Assembly (NCBI RefSeq): GCF_002632615.1
Contig: NZ_NITZ01000006.1
Span: forward strand, 124,001-188,000
Length of the DNA: 64,000 bases
Source of the DNA: Xenorhabdus miraniensis
GTDB lineage: Bacteria; Pseudomonadota; Gammaproteobacteria; Enterobacterales; Enterobacteriaceae
Reading direction: 5' to 3'
Part shown: positions 57,151 to 64,000 of the stretch, one piece after another
How the letters are laid out: each line of letters starts with the position of its first letter
How positions within the stretch are numbered: position 1 is the stretch's first letter
The notes under the pieces: model-generated
Databases searched by the model: none
Told to the model about the DNA's origin: nothing
Seen by the model: the letters and a program-made list of their open reading frames with translations, nothing else
Made by a program: the position numbers and the translations under genes

Positions 57151-57400
57151 TGGGGGACTTGGTGAGCTTTCCCAACGCTTGCAATATAGCCAGGTCATCA
57201 TGTTCAAAGCCACCCGACTGCCGAAATTCCATGCCCAATTCACTCAGCAGGAAATGATGGAAGAGGCTATGTATGCCAGTGATAACCATATAGGGCAAAC
57301 CTGCCAACATTTGTCCATTATTCCTCTGCCTTGTGATCACTACGATATTATCGAACAGGAATCACAGATTAATGAAAGAATGCTCGAAATGGTTGATTAA
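57150..57400 (+). pseudogene. C-terminal fragment of a thioesterase (NRPS/PKS type)
   Basis: The plus strand reads [21 protein letters not shown] ... CQHLSIIPLPCDHYDIIEQES...LEMVD and stops at 57400. A V.LF.AT segment followed by a I.V.GDH...L... ending is the pattern of the last part of type I thioesterase domains, with the catalytic His in CDHYDI. There is no start for this frame in context; it abuts an opposite-strand Tn3 fragment. Probably the tail of a second, lost NRPS gene. Could alternatively be an unrelated alpha/beta-hydrolase end. Confidence 0.5.
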
Positions 57401-57451
57401 ACCGATTGTTGTCAAACAGGCGCAATTTTTAGATAGATTTTCCTTTGGTTT

Positions 57452-57733
57452 TTAAATTCTCGCTACCCCCGACAATAGGAACTCCCCCTCGCATTTGGGG
57501 CATTCGACTAAATCCGCCTCTCCAGTAACGGGAATACCTTTATAAGTATAACCACCCACAGCAGTAATCACTTTTCCACAGTGATCCATTGATTTTTTTT
57601 CAGGTGGTAAAAATGATTCAGACTTATCTTTATAAGTTTTCCAGTAACTTGAAATAGTATTGGATATGAATTCACATCCTGTTAAACATAGGGTAAGTGG
57701 TAATATTGTTAATAATCTGAATATTACTTTCAT
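57452..57733 (-). CDS. Small lipoprotein with PAAR-like segment
   Basis: 93 aa. The N-terminus is a lipoprotein signal (LLTILPLTLCLTGC, lipobox LTGC, Cys20). After a charged linker the C-terminal 45 residues (MDHCGKVITAVGGYTYKGIPVTGEADLVECPKCEGEF) resemble the PAAR/DUF4150-type fold (H.G.VI.G...Y.G.P....D.V.CPKC.G), the T6SS spike-tip family. A membrane-anchored PAAR is unusual. It lies 1 kb from a T6SS cassette, on the opposite strand. Possible roles: decoy, immunity-related or a remodelled spike relative; none shown. Confidence 0.65.
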   Translation of the reverse strand: MKVIFRLLTILPLTLCLTGCEFISNTISSYWKTYKDKSESFLPPEKKSMDHCGKVITAVGGYTYKGIPVTGEADLVECPKCEGEFLLSGVARI

Positions 57734-57756
57734 TATTAGCCTCTTATTATCGTTTC

Positions 57757-57960
57757 TCAGAGTAACGTTGTAAGACTATTTTTAGTTTCTTTTCTGGTTT
57801 TTTCATTTAATTTCGGAAGTAAATAAAGTTTTGACTCCGAATCAGGGAGAGCATAAAAGTAAACTAATTTACCGTGGTGTAAAAATGGGTCGTTATCACG
57901 GCTGAGTGACTTAACTCTTTTTGCAGTGAGAGCACCAGCTATACTTAATGATGTGCCCAC
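57757..57960 (-). CDS. Small hypothetical protein (GTG start)
   Basis: 67 aa from a GTG; not recognised. The in-frame reading stays open upstream to about 58005 (adding FNTYVIELFDIA), so it may be the tail of a larger broken gene. The start has a hydrophobic GTSLSIAGALTAK segment and the rest is polar. 23 bp before the PAAR-like lipoprotein gene. Confidence 0.35.
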   Translation of the reverse strand: MGTSLSIAGALTAKRVKSLSRDNDPFLHHGKLVYFYALPDSESKLYLLPKLNEKTRKETKNSLTTLL

Positions 57961-58009
57961 AGCAATATCAAATAATTCGATTACGTAAGTGTTAAACGAT
58001 AGTTATGAG

Positions 58010-58225
58010 CTAATTGTCTGGGTGTAGAAAATCTATCCACTGAATATTTAAAACAGAGGTAGTCAGAAGTATAAACGGGATGCTCGAAAGCCACCCTGTG
58101 CATATGACGTGAAATGAGATCAGGGCGTAGCTCAATCCAATTAGGAAAAAGACAAATGAAAATAGGGTTTGATGCTGATATGAAAAATAAGTGTGTGATT
58201 CAACGTTCATACACTCAAGTGACAA
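58010..58225 (-). CDS. Small hypothetical membrane protein
   Basis: 71 aa (or 66 from Met6, 58210) with two hydrophobic helices (LFSFVFFLIGLSYALISFHVI and WLSSIPFILLTTSVL). Not recognised. Together with the two following small ORFs it forms a leftward cluster next to the T6SS cassette; all may be remnants. Confidence 0.4.
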   Translation of the reverse strand: MSLECMNVESHTYFSYQHQTLFSFVFFLIGLSYALISFHVICTGWLSSIPFILLTTSVLNIQWIDFLHPDN

Positions 58226-58643
58226 TACAAAAACACCTTTCTGAGGTATTTCTTAGTTTAAGAGACCTTCATCGCCGAACAAACTAGGATTATTCATACT
58301 GGCGATACCTGCTTCCAAAGGTGCGCAAATGTACCACAATTCTTGCTCTCCCTTTCAGGCTGTGGGAGTTTTGTTTAGCCACCTGAAAGCGCTCTTTGCA
58401 AGTGGTAAGATCATTAAGGTATAAGAAAGATGTTAACGATTGAGTCGGATAAGGTCAAATGGTTGCTGAGCCTGTATTTTTAAATGTTGCTTAAATTGAG
58501 ACAAAAAACCAAATTTATTAATTAAATTAACGTATAATTCCGCGCCATAAACAAAGAAACGATATTTTCTTTATTATTCATAAATATTTTCAATTAAATA
58601 CCGATAAGTTAATAATTTAAATGCCTCTGTATGGAAGAGAAAC
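58226..58643. other. Intergenic region upstream of tssF
   Basis: 418 bp. A TATAAT at 58533-58538 could be a -10 box for the tssF operon, without a clear -35. On the minus strand about 55 codons are open (58457 to about 58290, ending RTFGSRYRQYE) without a convincing start. A CTTTCAGG (58352-58359)/CCTGAAAG (58382-58389) inverted repeat is also present. Confidence 0.4.
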
Positions 58644-60431
58644 ATGAAAAATCGGAAGGAATCGCTATACCTACAAGAGCTGGCCTATCTGCGCGAAAAG
58701 ATGAAGTTAGCCGCAGCCGAAAATCCGCATTTAGCCGAGTTTCTGGATCATCCCAATGACCCGGATATTCAGCGTTTACTGGAAGGTTTTTCGCTTCTGT
58801 CTTCAAACCTACTCAGCAAAATTGATGATACTTGTCCCGAAGTTTCCCATGAAATGCTCGGACGCATCTGGCCTCACACCTTACGCCCCGTACCACCGAC
58901 AACGATCATTCAATTCACACCCCATCAGGGCATTCATCAAGGGGTGATAAATATTCCTCAGGGCACACCGATAACCGCAGCACAAGAGGAACAGAGTTTA
59001 CCGTTTCACACTTGCCGCCCCTTGCATATCGAGCCGTTTGTATTGCTGGATAAACAGATCCAAAAAACACGCGAATACAGCGATATTGTGCTGACGCTGC
59101 ACCGGACAGGAAATACACCGGCAGTCTGGTCAGGCGGAAAGCTGCACTTCTTTTTGGGTACCGATCCACACCGGGCAGCACAATTAAGTTTGTGGTTGGA
59201 TATGCACATTGAGTACTGCTACTGGCACACAACAGAGGACGAAAAAAGACTCAAAGGCAGTGATTTTCTGGGCTGGAGTGAGAATCTTCAGCAAACCCTA
59301 TTGCCTACTGAAGTATTACCTTTCGATCGCCTACAACAGATGACCGAATATTACTGCCTGCCTCATGTATTCAATTTCATGACATTAGATATTAATGAAC
59401 AACGGGATTTAGCGTTAAACCCGGATGGCACCTGTGAGCTGGTTATCCGTCTGCGTGGGGAGCTGCCGATAGATAATTTGGGCGATGCCTTCCAGTTGGG
59501 TTGTGTCCCGGCGGTGCACCTGATGCCGATGATTAGCCAACCTATTTCACTCACTCCCGATAATTCGTGTTATCCGCTACCGCTGGCAGACACAGAGCGA
59601 CTTTTCCGTATGCAAAGCATCCAAACCGCGAAGCAGCCCGGCGAGAAAGCCGCGAAGGGAAACGCCCCGCGGGGCAAACCGTGTCATTACCTACCAATTG
59701 ATCGGTTTCACGCCAAAAGTGACTGGCTACTGGATGTCGGTGACCCCGATAACGTCTATTTTCAAGCGCTGATAACCGACGATTTACTGGGGCGTCTCCA
59801 TAATCAGATACACTTTTTCGGGATGGATGGAAAAGCCGCGAATACCCTGCCACCTCAGGCGGTGCGTGCTCACTTTACTGGCTACCATGTGCAGGCCATG
59901 AAGCTGGCTATCGGTGACATTACGCTCACACAAGAATCGGTGCCCGCCCATTTATACGCAAGCAATATTACATCGGTTTCCCCCGATTTTCCGCCAATGG
60001 TAATGGGAAAATCGGATTGGTCGCTGATCAACCTCTTAAACTGTCCGCCATTTTTGCTTTTTCATGCCGAATCACTGAAAGATTTTCTGCGTTTGTATGA
60101 TTGTTATGCCGGGCATGATCGCGCCCTCAGCCGCCGGATGCAGCAGCATATCAATGGAATTGTCCGTGTTGACGCTCAGCCGAAAAGCCGCCTTGACAAC
60201 ACCCCATCGGGTCAGGGACGAGTGATTAATGGCTACATCTTGCACATCTACCTTGATCCGGCGTGTTATGAAAATGACGGTATCATGTATCAATTCTGCC
60301 GGATGATTGACCAATTGCTGGCGTGCTTTGTCGTTCGGGATAATTACATCATGTTAGAAATTTATCGGCGGGATGAGAAGGCGATGTTATGGCCGTTTCG
60401 CCAAAGGCTTGGACTACGCAGTGAAATGTAA
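58644..60431 (+). CDS. tssF: T6SS baseplate subunit TssF (VasA/ImpG)
   Basis: TssF is part of the T6SS baseplate wedge, together with TssG and TssE. The 595 aa protein has the family N-terminus (YLQELAYLREKMKLAAAENPHLAEFL; cited by ELAYLREKMKLAA) with DPDIQRLLEGFSLLSSNL, PEVSHEMLGRIWPHTLRPVPP, and the C-terminal GRVINGYILHIYLDPACYEN and RQRLGLRS. Full length compared with the usual ~590-620. It is followed directly by vgrG instead of tssG, so unlike standard clusters the wedge partner is not adjacent; another TssG elsewhere would be needed. Confidence 0.92.
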   Translation: MKNRKESLYLQELAYLREKMKLAAAENPHLAEFLDHPNDPDIQRLLEGFSLLSSNLLSKIDDTCPEVSHEMLGRIWPHTLRPVPPTTIIQFTPHQGIHQGVINIPQGTPITAAQEEQSLPFHTCRPLHIEPFVLLDKQIQKTREYSDIVLTLHRTGNTPAVWSGGKLHFFLGTDPHRAAQLSLWLDMHIEYCYWHTTEDEKRLKGSDFLGWSENLQQTLLPTEVLPFDRLQQMTEYYCLPHVFNFMTLDINEQRDLALNPDGTCELVIRLRGELPIDNLGDAFQLGCVPAVHLMPMISQPISLTPDNSCYPLPLADTERLFRMQSIQTAKQPGEKAAKGNAPRGKPCHYLPIDRFHAKSDWLLDVGDPDNVYFQALITDDLLGRLHNQIHFFGMDGKAANTLPPQAVRAHFTGYHVQAMKLAIGDITLTQESVPAHLYASNITSVSPDFPPMVMGKSDWSLINLLNCPPFLLFHAESLKDFLRLYDCYAGHDRALSRRMQQHINGIVRVDAQPKSRLDNTPSGQGRVINGYILHIYLDPACYENDGIMYQFCRMIDQLLACFVVRDNYIMLEIYRRDEKAMLWPFRQRLGLRSEM

Positions 60432-60466
60432 TGCTATTAACGGAAACAGAAAAATCAGGAGAAATA

Positions 60467-62479
60467 ATGCTAAAAAGTGGATTACGTTTTCTTTGCCGTA
60501 TAGGGAGCTTACCCGAAAATACCTTTGCTGTGGCTGATTTTACCCTGCGGGAAGGGCTTTCTGACCTTTTTACCCTGAACCTGACGCTGGTTCAGTCCCT
60601 GCCTGACAACCCCTTCAAACCGAAGCCAGATATTGATTTAACCGCACTGTTGATGCAGGACGCCGTATTACAGGTCTTCCACGGTGAAACGGAGCAACGC
60701 AGAATCACCGGCATCATTTCCCATGCCGACTGGTGCGGCACCGATGGCAATAAAACTCGGTATACCTTCACCGTGCGCCCGCACCTCTGGCGGCTGACGC
60801 TCAATCAGGACAGTCATATTTATCACCGCCAGAGTGTGCCGGATATCATGAACTTGTTGCTGAAAAAACATAAAGTTCGCGCAGATTCCCAACTGGAAGA
60901 TCCGCATCAGAACCGGGAATACACTACCCAGAAGCGAGAATCGGATTACGCTTTTTTCTGCCGTCTGGCAGCGGAAGAAGGCATCAGTTTCTGGTTTGAG
61001 GATGAGCAATTGTTTTTCAGTGACAGCCATCTCGGGATGACGGCCAACCTGCCTTTGCAATACCAGCCACAACCGGACACCGCCCACGGACAGGATGTGA
61101 TTTATCAGGTACGCCTTGGCGTGGGGATGGCCCCAAAGCGCAGCATCCACCGGGATTACAACCCGGACAGGCCGCTTTCTCAGGTATATCAACTGGAGAG
61201 CAGCCCTGAATATCAGGCAATGGGCACGCTGACGCCATATACCATTTACGAGAGTTATGGCCGTTTTCAGCGGGAGGCCGAAGGCAAACCCTTCGTCAAA
61301 TATCGGCACGAAGTGTTGAAAAACCAGACTCAAAGTGGAAGCGGAAACAGTAACTGCATCAAACTGATGCCGGGTAAAATCTTCGAAATCGAAAATCATC
61401 CCCATGCTCCGCTCAATACCCGTTGGCAGATTGTCGGGATCAGTCATCATGGCCGCTGCCCACAGGCACTGGGAGACAATGGCGGCGAAGGCACAACACT
61501 GAGTAACGATTTCAGCTTTATTGATGGTTATGCTGACTGGCGGCCTCCTTTTCATTACAAACCACAGGCAGACGGTGATGAAAGTGCGACCGTTGTCGGG
61601 CCGGAAGGGGAAGAAATTTTCGTCAACAAAGACGGCGCGATTAAAGTGCACTTTCATTGGAATCGCTATGATAAAGCCGATGACAGCGCCTCCTGTTGGG
61701 TTCGTGTTGCTCAGGGCTGGAACGGTAACGGTTTTGGTTTTATGGCGATACCGCGTATCGGGCAGGAAGTGATTGTTTCTTATCTCAACGGCGATATTGA
61801 CCGCCCGATAGTCACCGGCTGCGTTTATAACGGCCTGAACCGTCCCCCACTGGATTTACCGGCCGCCAAGACCCGCACCACATTTAAGACCAAAACCCAT
61901 AAAGGGGAAGGCTTTAATGAATTGCGCTTTGAGGATGCCAAAGGCAGTGAGGAAGTGTTTATTCATGCGCAAAAAGATATGAAAAGCCAAGTACTCAATG
62001 ACGAAACCAGCAATATTGGCCATAACCGCACACATCATATTAAAAATGATGCGCATTTACGCGTTGATAATGAATACCGTGTACAGGCAAACAATGACAT
62101 TTCTCTGTCAACCGGGCAAAAACTCCATATCAAGGCAGACGATGCTCTGCTTACACAAAGTGGCAATGAAATTCATCTGAGTTCCGGCGCTAAAGTTGTG
62201 ATTGATGCGGGGTCTGAACTGACCATTCAGGCAGCAGGACATTTTCTGAAAATTGATGCTGGCGGGATCACTAGCAGCGCGGCTATTAACTTTGGCAGTG
62301 GCGCACCGGGCAATGGCTCAGGCTGGGGCGGCAAGTTGCCGGATATACTGGATAAACTGTCACCCATTAATGTGGCTCAGGCAGAAAAAATGGTTACCCC
62401 ACCACCGGAAAAAATTTGCCTGTCCTGCTTAATGGAAGCGGCATCAACGGGGTCAGTGATGGTCATGAGGGGAGAATAA
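60467..62479 (+). CDS. vgrG: T6SS spike protein VgrG (TssI)
   Basis: VgrG forms the puncturing spike carrying effectors. The ATG at 60467 (MLKSGLRFLCRIGSLPENTF) has AGGAGA just upstream and is preferred over 60431; 670 aa. The gp27-like head (LRFLCRIGSL ... YAFFCRLAAEEGISFWFED), gp5 OB-fold (GPEGEEIFVNKDGAIKVHFHWNRYD) and the WVRVAQGWNGNGFGFMAIPRIGQEVIVSYLNGDIDRPIVTG core (cited by RIGQEVIVSYLNGDIDRP) are present, then a beta-helical tail of ~170 residues. No extra C-terminal enzymatic domain, so cargo is bound non-covalently. Confidence 0.95.
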   Translation: MLKSGLRFLCRIGSLPENTFAVADFTLREGLSDLFTLNLTLVQSLPDNPFKPKPDIDLTALLMQDAVLQVFHGETEQRRITGIISHADWCGTDGNKTRYTFTVRPHLWRLTLNQDSHIYHRQSVPDIMNLLLKKHKVRADSQLEDPHQNREYTTQKRESDYAFFCRLAAEEGISFWFEDEQLFFSDSHLGMTANLPLQYQPQPDTAHGQDVIYQVRLGVGMAPKRSIHRDYNPDRPLSQVYQLESSPEYQAMGTLTPYTIYESYGRFQREAEGKPFVKYRHEVLKNQTQSGSGNSNCIKLMPGKIFEIENHPHAPLNTRWQIVGISHHGRCPQALGDNGGEGTTLSNDFSFIDGYADWRPPFHYKPQADGDESATVVGPEGEEIFVNKDGAIKVHFHWNRYDKADDSASCWVRVAQGWNGNGFGFMAIPRIGQEVIVSYLNGDIDRPIVTGCVYNGLNRPPLDLPAAKTRTTFKTKTHKGEGFNELRFEDAKGSEEVFIHAQKDMKSQVLNDETSNIGHNRTHHIKNDAHLRVDNEYRVQANNDISLSTGQKLHIKADDALLTQSGNEIHLSSGAKVVIDAGSELTIQAAGHFLKIDAGGITSSAAINFGSGAPGNGSGWGGKLPDILDKLSPINVAQAEKMVTPPPEKICLSCLMEAASTGSVMVMRGE

Positions 62480-62970
62480 TGATGACCACCTTAAAGGAAA
62501 AATGGGCAAAATACCGGGAAACCTACCCGGAAATGAAGTTATATGCGTTGGTAGACGGTTTACAGTACGAGCGGTGCTTTGATGACGAATTGACTTATCT
62601 TGAGGGGACGAATAATCCGCTGTTCCGGCAATTCCCGGATGCGGAAATCGCCTTTGCTGGGCCGTGGTTGTTTGATATGTGCCACGCCCCAGAATGGGAA
62701 GAAAAATTCTTACGGCTGGAAAGCGCAGCTCCTGCTGTTTCATGGTTGTATTCAACACTGTCATTGGACAAACTGACCCGCCATCTTGAAGCATATTTAA
62801 ATATCCGATTAAAGACAGGTAAAACGGCGTTATTACGTTTTTACGATCCCCGCGTTCTGCATCAAATTCCAGATATTTTTACGCCAGAACAGTTGACTGA
62901 ATTCACAAAAGATATCGAAGAGTGGGGATATCAACTTGATAACAATCATCACGTTGTGAAAGGAAAATAA
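62479..62970 (+). CDS. DUF4123 T6SS effector chaperone (Tec/Tap)
   Basis: 163 aa from the ATG at 62479, which overlaps the vgrG stop (TAATG); a second ATG at 62482 is equally possible, with GGGGAGA upstream. DUF4123 features: LYALVDGLQYE near the N-terminus, GPWLFD, SWLYSTLSLDKLTRHLEAYLNIRL and LLRFYDPRVLHQIPDIFTPEQL (cited by LRFYDPRVL). DUF4123 chaperones load effectors on VgrG and are encoded just upstream of their effector, here at 62976. Confidence 0.92.
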   Translation: MMTTLKEKWAKYRETYPEMKLYALVDGLQYERCFDDELTYLEGTNNPLFRQFPDAEIAFAGPWLFDMCHAPEWEEKFLRLESAAPAVSWLYSTLSLDKLTRHLEAYLNIRLKTGKTALLRFYDPRVLHQIPDIFTPEQLTEFTKDIEEWGYQLDNNHHVVKGK

Positions 62971-62975
62971 TAGCT

Positions 62976-64000
62976 ATGGACAAAAACAGTATCGCTTCAG
63001 TCTTCTCAGATTTGAAAAACAAAGCCTCCAAAAGTATTGAGAAGGAAAAAAGTAAAGTTACCCATCCCACTAGCGTTCCTAACTGTTCGGGAAAAGTCGG
63101 TGATCCGGGCGTGAAATGTAATCAAAAATTCAGCCATCAGCTAAAATTACTGCCAATTGATAATCAGGTTAACGTGAGTAATGTGCCTTATGCCTATATC
63201 TCCATCCCCGCCAGAGGGTTCGGAAAGACAAATGGAGCAGGAGAAACCGACCGTATCATGACCCGGCAGCCCGAAGAAATCACCGTACTGGTCGGCAAGC
63301 TGGCTAAAAGTTATGAAAGAAGGAAGGGGAACTTTGGCTCACTGAAAGAACTTGAAGAAAGAAAAATTAGCCTGATTACGAATACCAATGACCCAACCAC
63401 CGAGAAACCGTATATCAGCGGTTATGATTATATTACCGTGGCGGGCGCTAGAACAGCGCCTTGGGAAGCAAGTCTGGGATCAGTTAAGAGAACAGCTCAG
63501 CTAGAGTCATTTTTCAAAGAGTCACTGGGAAATCAATACCGTTTTATTAATTGTGGGTTACATCAGTTGCAGCTTTTTCCTAAAGCAAGTCAAGGCGACC
63601 TTTCTGTGCAACGTATTATGGTGGTCTTTCAGCAGGGATATACGCAAAAGGATATTGATATAATTAATCAATATACTAAAGCGTTAGGAAGTCGCATTGT
63701 CTATGTGAAAAATAAACAAGGGCTTATCGATTTTTTGAATCAAAGGAAGGAAAAGAAAAGACTTATTAAAGAGATGGTGTTTTTTTGTCATGGCATTATT
63801 AATTATGCCACTTTTCATTATCAGGGAGAGGATGTCGAGGAAGGGCTTTTTGGACCAGAGGAGATTAAAAAGGTCTATGAATCAATATTTGATTTTGACG
63901 CTAAAATAACAACCTACGCTTGCCGTGCGGGAATTTCAGAGTCTGGAGGGGATTTTACAGGAAAGGATGCGGGGCAGGATAAAAGCCCGGCACAACAAAT
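62976..64000 (+). CDS. Putative T6SS effector with CHAT/caspase-like His...Cys pattern (partial)
   Basis: 341 codons are open to the right edge, with no stop, starting 5 bases after the chaperone gene (MDKNSIASVFSDLKNK). Position after vgrG and DUF4123 marks it as the cargo effector. Near residues 265-315 the protein reads MVFFCHGIINYATFHYQGED, then GLFGPEEIKKVYESIF and ITTYACRAGIS. A hydrophobic strand ending His-Gly, a middle L...EI..., then a strand ending ACRAG is the arrangement of the catalytic His and Cys in CHAT and other clan CD (caspase-like) peptidases. N-terminal ~240 residues have no recognised domain (GYDYITVAGARTAPWEAS is notable). The C-terminus, immunity gene and any further domain are outside the window. 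Confidence 0.6.
   Translation, partial: MDKNSIASVFSDLKNKASKSIEKEKSKVTHPTSVPNCSGKVGDPGVKCNQKFSHQLKLLPIDNQVNVSNVPYAYISIPARGFGKTNGAGETDRIMTRQPEEITVLVGKLAKSYERRKGNFGSLKELEERKISLITNTNDPTTEKPYISGYDYITVAGARTAPWEASLGSVKRTAQLESFFKESLGNQYRFINCGLHQLQLFPKASQGDLSVQRIMVVFQQGYTQKDIDIINQYTKALGSRIVYVKNKQGLIDFLNQRKEKKRLIKEMVFFCHGIINYATFHYQGEDVEEGLFGPEEIKKVYESIFDFDAKITTYACRAGISESGGDFTGKDAGQDKSPAQQ

Noticed and set aside
57089..57340. 83 aa minus-strand frame overlapping the Tn3/thioesterase junction
   Set aside because: Runs across the junction antisense to the thioesterase reading and has no transposase motifs; the Tn3 signal is in another frame (56975-57150).
58290..58457. 55-codon minus-strand open frame ending RTFGSRYRQYE
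   Set aside because: No ATG/GTG with a ribosome-binding site and no recognised family; noted only in the intergenic entry.
60668..61657. 329 aa open frame antisense to vgrG
   Set aside because: It lies wholly inside vgrG on the other strand, has no ribosome-binding site or known motif, and vgrG is clearly the coding strand.

Overview
The window reads as chromosome of an insect-associated enterobacterium of the Xenorhabdus/Photorhabdus type (Morganellaceae). The evidence is the combination of a Salmonella-order anaerobic cobalamin operon, a PirA/PirB-like binary insecticidal toxin pair, an inositol catabolic locus, a giant non-ribosomal peptide synthetase and a type VI secretion (T6SS) effector cassette, all separated by very AT-rich spacers. 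The genus cannot be fixed from sequence reading alone.

Region 1 (1-18764) is cobalamin synthesis. A long leftward operon runs cbiA-B-C-D-E-T-F-G-H-J-K-L-M-N-Q-O-P-cobU, mostly with ATGA-type overlaps, and is cut by the left edge inside cobU. Diverging from it is a rightward operon of a SUMT-type uroporphyrinogen-III methyltransferase (cobA), cobD and pduX. The two operons share an 890 bp AT-rich promoter region with two FNR-like boxes, which fits the oxygen-sensitive (early cobalt insertion, CbiK) pathway. Together they encode uro'gen III to adenosylcobinamide-GDP steps, cobalt uptake (CbiMNQO) and the aminopropanol-phosphate branch (PduX, CobD).

Region 2 (18983-29862) is mixed accessory DNA: a VOC-fold protein, the pirA/pirB-like toxin operon preceded by a perfect 14-bp hairpin, a wHTH-PfkB kinase, a YegD-like Hsp70, a TetR regulator divergent from a DUF1348 protein across two identical operators, an AraC-GyrI regulator, an XRE/S24-like regulator overlapping a VUT-family (queuosine precursor type) transporter, and an IS200/IS605 remnant.

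Region 3 (30015-40235) is myo-inositol catabolism: iolD, iolG, a sodium/solute symporter, iolC fused to an aldolase-like domain, iolE and iolB leftward, with a divergent RpiR-type regulator. iolA survives only as a 30-codon N-terminal remnant. A repeated palindromic motif (TGAAATAAAYRTTYCA) upstream of three iol units is a candidate operator.

Region 4 (40411-57400) is a single-gene five-module NRPS (A-T-C/E-A-T-C-A-T-C/E-A-T-C-A-T-TE, 5206 aa), predicted to make a small hydrophobic, probably cyclic pentapeptide with D residues at positions 1 and 3. Upstream lie an AT-rich leader and a junction of a Tn3-family transposase fragment with the tail of another thioesterase gene.

Region 5 (57452-64000) holds three small leftward ORFs, one a PAAR-like lipoprotein, and a rightward T6SS cassette tssF-vgrG-DUF4123-effector. 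The effector, cut by the right edge, carries a His-Gly...Ala-Cys pattern of CHAT/caspase-like peptidases and is the best candidate for an undescribed activity.

A feature that crosses all regions is short (9-18 bp) perfect or near-perfect tandem duplication, in frame inside coding regions (cbiP, cbiL, cbiE, NRPS linkers) and in spacers.
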